Program-made: the position numbers and the translations under genes | Notes under the pieces: model-generated | The model's database searches: none | The model's input: the letters and a program-made list of their open reading frames with translations, nothing else | What the model was told of the DNA's origin: nothing | Part shown: positions 10,742 to 21,996 of the stretch, piece after piece | How positions within the stretch are numbered: the stretch's first letter is position 1 | How the letters are laid out: each line of letters opens with the position of its first letter | NCBI GenBank assembly: GCA_029721435.1 | Contig: CM056576.1 | Location: 65,243,876-65,307,875, forward strand | Origin: Gymnothorax reevesii | Taxonomy: Eukaryota > Chordata > Actinopteri > Anguilliformes > Muraenidae | Reading direction: 5' to 3' | DNA: 64,000 bases

Positions 10742-11868
10742 TTAAATAAAGGTGCTATTGTATGTGTGACTCCATACTTCAGCGCAGTAATGTAGATGGG
10801 GTGCTATGAGGGCTGAATAGATTATTTTAAGAGACTTGAGGTTTAATAATTTCTGCAGTTTCCAAAGAATACATACACTTTTAGCCAACTTTCTTTGAAC
10901 TAAATTTACATGCGGTTTCCAGCTTAAGAGATTATCTATCATAACTCCCAAGACTTTATATACATTTACTCTTTCAATGCTTTTAAGTCTCTGTCGTCCT
11001 TCAGACCTTTTTTCCCAAATATCAAAAATTTGGTCTTCGTAAGATTTGTTTACATTAAACCACGTGTGTAGTTTAGACATTTCATTATTAGCCAATTTGA
11101 CTAATTGGCTGAGATCAGCACCAGAGCAAAAAAAAGTCGTGTCATCAGCAAATAAAATTAATCTTAGGATATTGGATATCTTAACAATGTCATTAATGTA
11201 GATTATGAACAGCTTAGGACCTATGACCGAGCCCTGAGGAATTCCACAGGTAATGTCCAGGCAATTTGATTTATTATAGCCCATCTGTACAAATTGCGTT
11301 CTATTTGTTAAATAATTTTTAATCCACTTTAATGCGGTCCCTCTTATTCCATATTTATACAGTTTTTCAATCAATATATCATGATTTATAGTGTCAAATG
11401 CCTTCTTCAGGTCAATAAATATACCCATAGAATATAACTTTGAATCTAGTGAATCTTTGATCATCTCAATAAGTTCTGTTAGGGCTAGTGCTATCGAATG
11501 CCTTTTCCTGAACCCATTCTTACTGTCACATAGAAATTTGTGTTTATCAATGTAATAGTCCAATCTATCATTGAAGAGTTTTTTAAGATTTTTGAACATT
11601 GAGGTAAAATCGAGACAGGTCGATAATTTGAGAAATCATATTTATCCCTGCTTTTGTAGAGAAGGATAACCTTTGCTATCCTCATTTTATGTGGAAACAC
11701 ACCGCAAGAGAAGGATAGATTACATATATGCGTAAGTGGAGTTACAATTGCATTGGTTCGTGTTTTCAGTAATTTCATATCTAATTGGTTTACGTCAACA
11801 GATTTCTTAGCTGTACAATTATTCAGAATTGATCTAATTTCGGATTCAGTAACAGGAGTTAATGTCAA
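10742..11868 (-). pseudogene. LINE reverse transcriptase, one frameshift
   Basis: Two overlapping minus frames (11868-11491, then 11599-10742) together form an RT domain with a frameshift near 11585-11600. The first carries the RT N-terminal region and DFSNYRPVSILPQ. The second carries motif A FIDLKKAFDTINHD, motif B GIPQGSVIGPKLF and the catalytic FADDTTFF (residues 150-157 of that frame, near 11140). Catalytic aspartates are kept in both motifs. A small frame disturbance follows at about NVNKSYEDQ, then the thumb region. This would copy element RNA into DNA at the nicked target. Confidence 0.85.
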
Positions 11869-11909
11869 TGTGTCTTGTACTTCCTTATCCTTATCAAGGT
11901 AGTCCCATC

Positions 11910-12194
11910 TTAGGGGTTAAACGGGTTAGCAAATGACCGAACGTATTCCTTTATTTGATCGAAGTTGGAATATAGACTCCTACTATTAAAGTGGATAATG
12001 GACAAACTCCCATCCTTTTTAATGCTTTTATTCAATTTGTCCACAGAAAAGTATTCGCATATGTTAGACTCTTTGTAGAAAAAATGGTTATCCGGATCGA
12101 TTTCTTCATCTGGGTCTATTTCTGAAGAATGGTGACTTCCTGTCAAAAATCCATTTCCCGAAAAATTTGTGTCTGTCGGTTGATGACTACTCAT
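11910..12194 (-). pseudogene. LINE endonuclease N-terminal remnant
   Basis: 94 codons ending in SLSIIHFNSRSLYSNFDQIK, the typical first beta strand of a LINE apurinic-like endonuclease with its conserved Asn (HFNSRSL). The protein stops shortly after (FANPFNP), and the next recognisable coding sequence on the same strand is already the start of the RT. About 150-250 residues of endonuclease are therefore missing here. An endonuclease-less copy could only have been mobilised in trans, or the deletion came after insertion. Confidence 0.7.
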
Positions 12195-12212
12195 GAATGT
12201 CTGTCAAGGACC

Positions 12213-12821
12213 TCAGTGATCGTACTTCTCCAAATCCCGCATCATCTTGATCAGCACCGGTCTGGTGGTTTCCGGTGAAGATCCATTTGGTTTGATATAA
12301 ATTCTACAGTTTGTCGACCAGGTGCTGTGTATCTTACCCTCTTTCCTTAGTTGACGAGCTTTCCATGCGAGTGTTGCATTATGCTTGGTGAGGTTTTCAT
12401 TCATGAATACATTGGATCCTTTGAGATTGTTCCCTTGCTTCAACAGAGAGATCTTGTGCTTGTTACTTGTAAGTCGTAGCAACACGGCCCGTGTTGATGC
12501 ATTTTGGTCTCGGCTTACATTCCTTTTCGGTAGCAGATAACTTGAATCCACATTGTTTTGGTCCAAAGAAATATTTCTGGACTGAAGGAATTCCATCACC
12601 TGCAGTTCCACGGATTTATTATCCTCCTCATCTGACTCATCACCACTCGCTGCTGCCATGGCATAGCTCCTGGGTTTGATTTTGAGCCCGGTCAGGATTA
12701 CATCATTATGTTTTTCTTGTTGTCCCCGCTCCTCCAGATTGCTTCCTAAAGATTTAATCTCCATGTCTTTCTTTGCAATCTCTTTTTTGAGATCACGATT
12801 TTCCTCCAGAAGCCGTTCCAT
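12213..12821 (-). CDS. LINE ORF1 protein (coiled coil, RNA-binding type)
   Basis: 202 codons. The first ~35 residues form a heptad-like, charged segment (MERLLEENRDLKKEIAKKDM) consistent with a coiled coil. An acidic linker follows (GDESDEEDNKSVELQ), then a C-terminal basic region containing NENLTKHNATLAWKARQLRK. This C-terminal pattern is common in ORF1 proteins of CR1/L2/Jockey-type LINEs and in the domain also seen in ORF1 of other animal retrotransposons. Such proteins trimerise and coat the element RNA. The frame is open from ATG to stop. No Cys-rich zinc knuckle is seen. Function is assigned by position (5' of endonuclease/RT) and composition. Confidence 0.7.
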   Translation of the reverse strand: MERLLEENRDLKKEIAKKDMEIKSLGSNLEERGQQEKHNDVILTGLKIKPRSYAMAAASGDESDEEDNKSVELQVMEFLQSRNISLDQNNVDSSYLLPKRNVSRDQNASTRAVLLRLTSNKHKISLLKQGNNLKGSNVFMNENLTKHNATLAWKARQLRKEGKIHSTWSTNCRIYIKPNGSSPETTRPVLIKMMRDLEKYDH

Positions 12822-12963
12822 TTGCCTGATTTCCCCTTAGCCTGATTTCCCGGTTTCCCTGCTTCCACTAGGCTTACCCATTATCTTAGTTTCGAGAAAA
12901 GGGATTATAGCGATCAACTTTTCTCCCGACTCTGCTGGTGTATTCCAGTATTTCGCGCAGTCG

Positions 12964-13283
12964 CCTTAGAGATAGGGTGAGAAGCTCTGTCACCCGGGAG
13001 GAGCTCAGAGTACATCCACTGCTCCTCCACGTCGAGAGTAGCCAGTTGAGGTGGCTCGGGCATCTATATCGGATGCCCCCTGGACACCTTCCTGGGAAGG
13101 TGTTGCGGGCATGCCCCACCGGGAGGAGGCCTCGAGTAAGACCCAGGACATGCTGGAGGGACTACGTCACTCGGCTGGCTTGGGAACGCCTCGGGATACC
13201 CCTGGGAGAACTGGAGGAAGTGTCCAAAGAGAGACACTTCCTTAAACTGCTGCCCCCGCGACCCGGCCCCGGATTAAGCGGAA
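12964..13283 (+). pseudogene. Rex3 C-terminal region (after the LINE insertion)
   Basis: Resumes the Rex3 protein after the insertion. In the frame 12938-13288 it reads RLRDRVRSSVTREELRVHPL, then SQLRWLGHLYRMPPGHLPGK, then the RPRTCWRDYVTRLAWERLG motif and KLLPPRPGPG. This is the conserved C-terminal tail of RTE/Rex3 polyproteins. The residues before RLRDRV in that frame come from the 5' end of the inserted LINE, not from Rex3. The tail ends directly in the GATGA repeats. Confidence 0.9.
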
Positions 13284-13309
13284 GATGATGAGATGAGATG
13301 AGATGAGAT
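13284..13309 (+). repeat. Rex3 3' tail, GATGA-type repeat
   Basis: About five units of GATGA/GATGAG close the Rex3 element. RTE-clade elements end in short simple repeats rather than poly(A), so this marks the true 3' end. Foldback arm sequence begins directly after it. Confidence 0.85.
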
Positions 13310-13701
13310 TTTAATCTTCAATTTTCTTTGTGAAAAGTGCAAACATGGACTTGAAAATGAAAACGCAAAGTAGGCAATTACGTTATCATCTTCAGCATGA
13401 TACAAATAATGCACTTGCAAATTGAAAAAGAGGAGGCATTTCCGAGAATGTTATAAGATTTGTGTTTTCGTTTTATTTCTGTTTGTAATATGGCGGGACA
13501 GGTTTTGAAAATTAAATGCAAATGGAGAATGTATTTTAGTTTTCAACTTGTCACAAAAATTGCATACATGGACTTAAAAATGAGAACGCAAAGTGGAGGA
13601 TTGCATTTTAATTTTCTTTATGATACAAATAATACGTTTACATCTTTAAAACGAGAACACACTTCTAAGAATATATTTTTCTTTTAATATTGTCAGCTAT
13701 A
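13310..13701. repeat. Right arm of foldback-type element
   Basis: The reverse complement of part of 5442-6090. The match runs through the subunit core (ATGATACAAATAATG), the CATGGACTTGAAAATGA segment and the outer end AATATTGTCAGCTATA. It holds about 1.7 of the ~230-base subunits that occur three times in the left arm. It abuts the Rex3 tail with no spacer, so Rex3 either inserted inside this arm or its target lies at the arm boundary. Confidence 0.7.
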
Positions 13702-13906
13702 GGGTTCCATTGCTTTTGTGCCCATGTCATACTACCATTACAGTCGTGTGATGGTTCTTAAAACAGTGGTGTCAAAGAGTTTTATACAATGTTACAACAT
13801 TTATTTCAGACCAGGGTGTTTTGACAGAAATTTTGTACTGAGGATGGGAGAATAAATCCACTCCATAAAGCCCTATTCAGGCTTTATTGAAAGACCCAAA
13901 GACTTA

Positions 13907-14438
13907 GACCGCGTTTACACGTAGGAAAAACACACATATTTTCATGCGGTCAGGCCTCTCTTTTACACGCAAACAGAGTTTTTTTTTCACAGAGAACAAT
14001 CATATGTAAAAACCCCGGCCAAAGTGGAGATTTCTGATAACGCTGTTTATGTGTTGACGTGTAAACTGGGTGAAACGGGGTTTTACGATCTGAAATGTCA
14101 CAGCATGCGCCAGAAAATGCTGAACGTTATGTGAGTGACCTATCAGTCCACACAAACGAATCTTGCGCTATATTTATTGTTTTGAAAGGAACAGGAAGTC
14201 GCGCGTCTTATTTGTTGTTGTCAATTCTGAGGATTTTGATTGGCTGGCATGGCTTTATCCTTCTCCTTACACTGCGCGCCATATGTTTGGCATATGATGG
14301 CGCTCGACGAGGTGTTTATCCGGGTTCATGTAAATGACAACATTTTTGAAAACGATGTTGTGTGCACAATTTTATTATTGAAAAGGGAGGGGGGAATATT
14401 TTTTTTCTGTAAATACCCGGCTATGTGTAAACGTGGCC
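13907..14438. mobile_element. PIF/Harbinger-type MITE, 532 bp
   Basis: Terminal inverted repeats are GACCGCGTTTACACGTA on the left and GGCCACGTTTACACATA read from the right. TTA flanks the element on both sides (13904-13906 and 14439-14441), which fits the TWA target preference of PIF/Harbinger. An alternative reading is a 5-base CTTAG duplication with a shorter inverted repeat. The interior (for example the frame 14095-14337) has no transposase and is taken as non-coding. Confidence 0.75.
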
Positions 14439-14589
14439 TTAGAATCCGTCAAGGTCAGGACTTTGTGGTAGCTAATTTATGTGTAACAGTGATTCTTCAT
14501 TCTTGTCCAGCCACTATTTCACAATTTGTTATTATTATCCTATAATATTATTATTATATGCATTATTATCCTAGAATATACCTTAGACG

Positions 14590-15650
14590 TTAGGGATTAA
14601 AATATCCTTTGATGGGGTAACCTGGTCATTCAGAACATTCACATAGTTTGCTGACTTTTTTTTAATACTGCATAACGTTGCTGAGCCTCGACCTGACCAA
14701 CTGATACAACCCCAGATCATAAGACTGCCTCAGAGGCTTGTACAGAGGGCACTCTGCAGGGTAGGTGCATCAATTTGTGGGCTTCCTTCCTAACCCTGAT
14801 GCATCCATTGCTCTGGAATAGGGTATATCTGGACTCAGTTAGACTGCATGACCTTTTTACACTGCTCCATAGTCCAACTTTTAAGCTTCCAAGCGAACTG
14901 AAGCCATTTTTTCCCTGATGAGTCTCACAAACAAGTGGCTTTCTTTTGGCCACACCGCTGTATTGTTCTGATCCTGCCAGTTATAGTTGCATTGTGCATT
15001 TGTAAGTGTGCTTACTTTCATGGTTAAACATAGGCATGGAGCTCTATCATCAGTTTTTTACACTGAGACTTCAAGCGCTCTAGTGATCTACGATCACAAT
15101 TATTTGTGATTTTTTCTGACCCATTTCTTTTGCGAGGATGATGTTTCAACACTATACAAGTTTCAATGATGCGGTGGACAGTTCCTGACTCAGTTCCAGT
15201 GATTTCAACAATCACCTTGATTGTTTATTTTTATTTATTTATTGCATGACGCAGGCCAAAAATGTGCTCCTCTTGAAACACAGTAACATCTTTTCCACAG
15301 CCATGGGCTAGGTCCTCCAACATAGTTGTTTATAAAATGAGAAACTACATTGTATCAGTCAGGGTTAAAATAATTTTTTGCCAGATGAAAGATATTAATC
15401 ACTGGTATAATGATTCAATCAAAGGCTCTAAAGTATTTGCTTATTTCAATCCAAATGGCAATTTTTTTTTTTTTTGGCCAGACAGTGCATTTTAGATAAA
15501 CAGCACATCATTTGATGCTTTAACTTGTGAATTCAACTGTTATTATGTTTTCAATATAGAGTAGTAGAGAGTGAATGGAGAGTGAAATTGCTGTTTTTAA
15601 ATTTTATTTGCATTTTCCATAATGTGCCAACATTTTTGAAATTGGGGTTG
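14590..15650 (-). mobile_element. Tc1-like DNA transposon relic
   Basis: The right end carries a Tc1-type terminal sequence (CATTTTTGAAATTGGGGTTG followed by TA at 15651), matching the inverted repeats seen at 34677 and 57039. The minus strand between 15215 and 14717 holds scrambled transposase: helix-turn-helix-like TESGTVHRIIETC and KHHPRKRNGSEK, and later WSSVKRSCSLTES and FQSNGCIRVRKEAH. Every frame is broken by stops and indels. The left end is not recognisable. A long T run and GGCCAGACAGTGCATTTT (15464-15494) suggest another terminus fragment inside it. Confidence 0.65.
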
Positions 15651-15652
15651 TA

Positions 15653-18600
15653 AAATAACACACAATGCTCAGACAGACATCTTTCAGAAAAACACATTAC
15701 ATATTATTCACCCCCAACCCCTCAAGATAAAACCACACAAGACTGTCATGAACATTAATTTTAGTTCCTTTTGCTTATTTTACATTATTATGCCGTTCAA
15801 AGTGTTTTCTTTTTTTTTTTTTTGCAAAAGGAATTCATTGTGGGGGAAATCATTCATCTTGGTGAGAGCAAAATATAATGCCAAGTCTCACCAGACCAGG
15901 CCCGATTTTGTTAAATTCATTTTTGTGCTGAAAAAGAAAAAATAGTTGGGAAGGATCACAACTTGGGGCCTGAAATACTAATGACAAAACTTGTATTTAA
16001 ATATGCTAAGAATCATTCTTGATTCCTGTCTGGGGAATGGAGCAATGGCTTTGGTCAAAGTCTCTGAAGGAAATAAAGCCAACAGTACACAACAGGAATT
16101 TGACTAAGCTATTGGAGGCTCTAAGATCCATGATTACTGATGGTTTCTCTCGCTTTTATTGTCATTTTGAAATCTTCATTCACAGAATCCACCAGCTGCT
16201 GGTTGTGATCCGCTAGTATGCCAAATTGCAATTCTCCAAGATTATTGTTCCAAATTTCCTTGGGAAACCAATGTGTGGCCTCATAAGCCTGGAGGTTCTG
16301 AGATGGTGAAACACAGTTTGAGCTGTTCATTGTTGGCTCACTTCAGAGACAGACATGAGTCTGTGCTTCAGTCTGTTAACCTCTCAAATAACATCCTGCT
16401 CCATCTGCAGATGAGCTGCAGGTGCTGAAGCAACGTGCATTATCATTAACTGATAGATAGATGAGCAGCAACAGGGGGAAGCTAGTCCTTGCTAGATCAT
16501 TGAAATGGTACAAGGAGGAACTTGATGGAGCAATACAATCCTTACTTCCGTAGCACATTGTTTCTGTGATGTGTCACAATGGGGACACATCTCCCGAAAC
16601 ACTCAAGATTGCCTTCATTAATCAGATACTGAATTAGGCCTTGTAAATGAAATATGTGGACGGTTTTTTTTGCCAATCAACGACTGAAATAAAGCAGTTA
16701 AATGCTTATGGCAAAAACCAAAAAACCTACAGCCAGCAAGAAAATGAGCTTGAAGAGATGAAAGGATTTTTGGAAGAAAGAATGCATACAAGTTGTCTCA
16801 AAACAATTTTTCTTTGCCTATATGGCCATTTACCAGTGACCTAATGTTTGATGGAATAAATGGAATAATAATGGACTAAGATTGCTCTCACAAAAACACA
16901 TTACTCATTTATTTAATTTTAATTATAGTGCTGATCACATCCATGTTAAATGGGAATTAGTCCCTAATAAGTGCTTAGGCTTGAAATGCACCATAGATTA
17001 TTATCATGGGAACATTACAGGGTTTGGCAAGCATTTGTGAAGTCTTCAGATGCTCATATTTCAAATATGTAAAAACACTAAACAGGACACGGCTTAGATT
17101 TTCCGTTTAAATGGAGCCTGAGTGCTGGGTTGCAGGCTTAAAGCTGCATCAGCACCCACCTGACAGTTAGGGTCAGAGATCCTTTTGATGACTTATTTAA
17201 AGAAAACTTGCAACCCTTTGTCTTTGGCTGCTTCAGTGCACTTACTATGCCTGTCTGAGACAGATGCATGAGCACACTGGCCTTGAAGCAGACGGGCTGA
17301 GGGCTGGCACTTGCATTAATCTCTAATCTGGAGATTTATTCTTTCATATCTCTAAATGGACCAATCTGTGAGTATTTCAGACCACATTTATCCAAAATAC
17401 ATTATTAAAGCTTCATGATGACAGACTTGCAGATGGCTACATAATGCACAATCATTCAGACAAGATAACTGATTTCATTGCAGGCGCCTATTACCTCCTG
17501 GAACTTTACCTCTCCGAAGTGCTGGCCCAGAAACCCCAGCTAGCATCATCTGTTATGGAGGGGGAGCTGAAAAAAAAAATTCTCAGCATTTTTTCCATGG
17601 CAACCAGGACATACGGGGGTTACCTGTGTGTTTGTCAACAAGAGCAAATAAAGATGATTTTAAAATCGCCTAGAGAGTGACAGTCAAAGGCGATCAAATT
17701 TGTCCTCAATTAAAGCAGACATAAAAATTCAGCGGCCGCAAAAACCACTTCCATGTAGAATCAATAAGCATTTTACCAGCATGAATTCTGAACAAGACAG
17801 ATCTGAATCTTGCATGATGAAGACATAATGTGTCATAATAATTAGGGACGCAAACAAAAGGATGACTGATCAGCATGTAAATTTATGCGGCTCTAGTGTT
17901 TCAGATGAAGCAGATTTCTACCTCTTTTTTTGCTCAATTCATCTTCATTGCTAATCATTTGAGGGCTGCCAAATGTTCGCTGACACTAATGTATTACAGG
18001 TCAAGAGAGGCAGGTCTTCACCTATTACCCCCAAAACAATGTGCTTCCATCCCGTTCCCACTTCAGCCTTCCCAGCAATTACTGCCAGATGCAATCACCA
18101 GCCTTGAATAGAAGCAACTGGGGCTTGTTTGTGGCATGGATTCATTATAAAAAGGGGGGTGAAGAATGGAATAAATTACTTAATTGCAAAATAAAAAAAG
18201 AAATCACCAGCCAGGAGATGGGCAGTATATGGCTCACTGTGTGAATGGGAGGTAAAGTACTCTTGGAACAGGGGCTTGAGGGATAGTGAAAGTATGGCTA
18301 TACACAAGATCTGGGTGTCTTCCAAAACAGATGGCTTTGCATGCCACCCATTCTTTATCAGCCATTGCTGGTCTTTTGTTCCTTTCGGCTTTGATGCAAA
18401 GTCCACAAAAGAGAGACTGCGAAAAAGGGGTGAATCTTTTATTGTGGTGTTGGGTTGCGATCCTAATATTTCTCTGTTTTTAATGTCATTGTGTCCGTGA
18501 GCCAGATGCATTGAGGGTGCCACTTCCGGCTGCCCCTCGCACTAAAGAACAGGAGAGGCAAGGCTGTTTTAATGGGGAAGGGCCCACTCAACAAGCTTAC

Positions 18601-18814
18601 TGACAGAGGACATGCTCAGCTCCATCTCAAAAGGAATCTGTCTAATCCATTGAAAAGCTATGAGAACACCAATGACTAAAATGGTCATGGTCTTTTTTTG
18701 CATATCATGTGCTATGCACTAATGTGCTGAACATTTACATATTTTATATGTCATGTAACCAAAAAAATACATCTCATTTATCAGGCAACTGGTTGTGATA
18801 TATACACAAAGACA
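15653..18814. other. 3.2 kb without a recognisable gene or element
   Basis: No transposon ends, no long open frame and no domain are visible on either strand. Composition is moderate and non-repetitive. This is one of two stretches (with 54912-57036) most likely to be ordinary host intergenic or intronic DNA. Conserved non-coding elements could be present but cannot be judged from one sequence. Confidence 0.5.
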
Positions 18815-18989
18815 TACAGTGGGCTCCAAAATTGCTGGCACCCCACTGGCAATGCACAAAAAATACAAAGAAAATATATACAATATAATTATAGAGAAAC
18901 GGAATATACCAACGTGTGAAATACATTTTGTTTTGATGGAAACAACCAAGCTCATAACAATTATTTAATACAACATAAATTTCAACAAA

Positions 18990-19555
18990 ATCAATGTTTC
19001 ATGATTATTGGAACCCTTCATTGAGTACTTGGTGCAAACACCTCTGGCATAGATAACAGCATGGAGTCTTTTTCTGTCATTTTAAAGAATGTTAAAGCAT
19101 ACATCTGAGGGGATTCTGGAACATCCCTCTAAGCAGGTCATTTCAAGATCCCTCACATTCTTGGGTTTGTGTTTATCAACCGCTCTCTTTAACACAGCCC
19201 ATGGGTTTTCAATTGGATTGAGGCCTGGCGATTGAGATGGCTATTGCAGAACGTTGATTTTTTTTGTCACAGAACCATTTCTATGTGGATCCTGAGGCAT
19301 GCTTTGGGTCATTGTGTTGTTGGAAAGTCCACTTAAGGCCAAGTCCCTGCCTTCTGGCAGAGACAAACAGATTTTAAGCCAAAATATCTTGATTCTCAGT
19401 GGAATTAATTATGCCATTAATCTTAACCAATTCTCCTGGACCTCTTGACTTAAAGCAGCCCAAAAACATGACTGACCCAGCATCATATTTCACCATGGGA
19501 ATGAGTTGCTTCTCTTTGTATGCATCTCTGTTTCGACACCAAAAATGCCGATGAC
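18990..19555 (-). pseudogene. Tc1 transposase, C-terminal part
   Basis: Read on the minus strand, this block has the catalytic-core order of a Tc1 transposase. A CCATGGTGAAATATGATGCT stretch precedes the middle of the core. AATCGCCAGGCCTCAATCCA (near 19224) encodes the SPGLNPIEN region with the last catalytic Glu. The C-terminal tail lies near 19080. Frames are interrupted by several stops and indels, so no active enzyme is possible. Confidence 0.7.
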
Positions 19556-20305
19556 CATGGGTGTGTTTAGAGCCTGGCTAATGGGCTATAGCCCGGGGTA
19601 TTTTTTCTTTAGCCCAGGGTATTTTCTTACATTAAATAAGACGAGTATGAACTTTGAGCTCTTGCAACCACTGAGTCTTTACCCTATATTGTAATTTATT
19701 CGCGGCAAGCATTAGAAAGTTACCATATTTACGGGGACGCTTATGTGTCTCTATCATTCTCATAAAAGCCTCCGTCTTCTTCCCATATACATGTCTGTTT
19801 ACACTCACAGAGTTCATGATGCCTGAAACGTGATATTTGAAAGCTAGCAAGTAGCACAGCAAAAAAAAAGAAAAAAAGGATCTGAGATAATTATCTTATA
19901 TTTATCAGATATAAGCCTCCAATAATTCATAAAAATTAAATTAAATAAGAATAAATAAAGATTAAAACGCCATGTCATTGCCATCTGGCATAGTGAACAG
20001 TGAACTTTTTTCTCGTCATGGCTAGCTACTGCTGCATGAGCTAGCTTGATCAACCACATTGGTGTACTCCAACATTAGAGAGGTTTCATAGCTTAATGTT
20101 GATGAACTGATTTTAAAAACTTGGGATATTGCCACAGATTTAACTGATTCTCAATATTTACGAGCACACAGCAGTCGATTCTTCTAATATACCTCTTTAG
20201 GAAGTATAAAAACGTGAAGTGCATGGCTTTTATGAATTGTTAGTGCGTGAGATTAAAACATTCAATGTCAGTTTAACCCATTCGTGAAATCTGTCATTAT
20301 ATCAC

Positions 20306-20688
20306 TGTTACGCGTGTCTAGCTCAAAGCACACGTAAACATAGGGAGACCACACTTGGATTTGACAATTATGAGTTTAAATTTATAAAATAAAATAGAAG
20401 GGTGTATGCAGTCAGTATTGTGAAAGTCAATGAGTGTATAGCGATCAGGACAATCTGTAAAACAGTACCCAAAACCAAACACAACTAAATTAAACTAAAC
20501 TGGAAAGCTGACAGAAGATGCCGGTGGCCTGCTACTGAAGCCACCCCAACTCAGGAGAGCGCCGCCCTTTTATACGCCACGGACCTCGTCAACAACAATT
20601 TCGTCCAGGTGGACCACGCACGTCAGACCTATAGGCAGAAGGGAGAAATCCGGCTGCAAGCAGCCAATCATGATCTACAGTCGTAACA
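20306..20688 (-). mobile_element. Solo LTR, 383 bp, inside the hAT element
   Basis: On the minus strand it begins TGTTACGACTG and ends GCGTAACA, the TG...CA form of an LTR. It carries a good TATA box (GCGTATAAAAGG) about a third of the way in. Flanking five-mers are ATCAC (20301-20305) and GTCAC (20689-20693), four of five matching. There is no second LTR or pol nearby, so it would be the product of LTR-LTR recombination. The parent family is unknown. Confidence 0.55.
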
Positions 20689-21059
20689 GTCACTTCTCTA
20701 CCACGTTTTTAAATACAGTTAAATGATAAAAATTCTGTATTGGGCATGAGGCTTTAATCAGTGATATGTATGATGAACTTTACAGTAAATGTTATTTTGA
20801 TGTTTGAAGTCACAAAATTAGAATATGGGATAAAGTTAATTTAATGTCTTTTTGAAATAAAGATCCACTTTTGAATGTAATGAGCGAGTATACTGTAAAG
20901 CTTTAAAGACATTGATTCTTTAAAAGGGAACAAAAACGAGACACACACTCGGCAAAATTAAGTCCCAGAGTAGTTTTTCTGCCTCAGGATTAAATGCCTT
21001 CTAATGCAACTTGCCTTTCAAACACATTACAGACTTTACATTTTTTCATTCCAATTTAT

Positions 21060-21420
21060 AATAAGGTATAAATATTGAGTGGTTATCAGGGAACAAATGA
21101 GGAATTTACTGCTTCTAAACCATTGGTTAAATGGAAATTTCTGATGAACTCCTGGTCACCTTTGAAAAGTAGCTAATGATTATCATTTGAGGAGCAGTTA
21201 AGGAACTAAGTGGCGGTACACCATTATTTAACAGGCAGTTCTTGAGTAACTCCCAGTCAAATTCTATAGATGAGCTAACTATTCATTCCTTACTTGTTCT
21301 TCAATAAACTAATAATTTTGTAAATATCTTATTAGAGTTACTCCAGAACTGCTCATCGTGGTTCATGGGCAGTTAGTCCCTCATTTGTTCCTCATTATAC
21401 ACCACAATGACTCTCATCGT
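21060..21420. repeat. Imperfect palindromic segment in hAT
   Basis: GGGAACAAATGAGG near 21091 and CCTCATTTGTTCC near 21381 are inverted. GTATAA/TTATAC lie just outside each, giving a ~360-base segment with weak inverted ends. It may be a small MITE inserted in the hAT element. The similarity of the arms beyond ~20 bases is poor. Confidence 0.35.
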
Positions 21421-21580
21421 GGGGTATATGGTTTTCATCTGAATTTGACTGCCACCACCGCCGCATTTTTTTTTGGCTCTCATTTTAAAACTACTTTGAA
21501 TTTCTAAATGCTGTTTGGACCAGTTATAGTATGAGCCTGGGGAATTTGTCTGACAAACTTCTCAAGTTTGTAAAGTATAA

Positions 21581-21996
21581 TCTGTTGCTATGGAAACATA
21601 TTTAAGGTTTTCGTTCGAGATTATAATGTATTTTATCAATATCTCAAACTCTATTGAAAATGAGTGATCAATGTATCATACTTTTTGCATACAAACACTT
21701 TGAAATTTCACAAAATGAACAATGAGAACAGTGGGGGGGTTACAGTGTGACCGCACTACAACACAGCAGCCAGCAGGGGGCAGGTGATCACTGGGTGCAC
21801 ATGCTGTCTGTTGCTATGGAAACACGTTTAAGGTTTTTGTTCGAGATGGGATAACTGTTGAAAAAAAGCTTCAAATGAATTCTACTTCGCACATAAGGTG
21901 CATTTTATCAATATCTCGAATGCTATTGAAAATGAGAGATCAATGTTTCATACTTTTTGCATACAAACACTTGAAATTTCACTAAATGAACAATGG
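21581..21996. repeat. Direct repeat, period about 227 bp, in hAT
   Basis: CTGTTGCTATGGAAACA at 21581 and 21808 starts two copies. Both continue with TTTAAGGTTTT.GTTCGAGAT, then ATTTTATCAATATCTC, GAGATCAATGT, TACTTTTTGCATACAAACAC and AAATGAACAATG. The second copy has a ~30-base extra segment near 21855. The two copies are diverged, so the duplication is not recent. Confidence 0.7.

Larger units (their letters stand above)
9440..12963 (-). mobile_element. CR1/L2-like (Jockey-superfamily) LINE inserted in Rex3, internally deleted
   Basis: A minus-strand non-LTR element sits inside Rex3. Its poly(A) tail appears as a 17-base T run at 9440-9456, directly at the Rex3 break. On the minus strand the order is a coiled-coil ORF1 (12821-12213), an endonuclease N-terminal remnant (12194-11910), RT (11868-10742), an RT C-terminal tail (10680-10390) and a small third ORF (10269-9877). 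Most of the endonuclease is missing between about 11910 and 11868. The clade is uncertain: the RT resembles CR1/L2-type fish LINEs. The Rex3 tetranucleotide CCTT is present on both sides and may be the short target duplication. Confidence 0.85.
7141..13309 (+). mobile_element. Rex3 (RTE-clade) non-LTR retrotransposon, 5'-truncated and interrupted
   Basis: A 5'-truncated LINE in plus orientation. It encodes the C-terminal part of an apurinic-like endonuclease, a reverse transcriptase and an RTE-type C-terminal region. It ends in the simple GATGA-type tail characteristic of Rex3 (13284-13309). The stretch CTCCTTGGTGGCAAGG at about 8309 and the ATGAAATGGGTTTCTTC region at about 9400 match conserved sites commonly used to detect Rex3 in fish. 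It is split at about 9440/12964 by an antisense LINE: GGCGGGGCGCTCCCTT before the insert joins CCTTAGAGATAGGG after it. A stop, frameshifts and a motif A change show it is dead. Confidence 0.9.
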
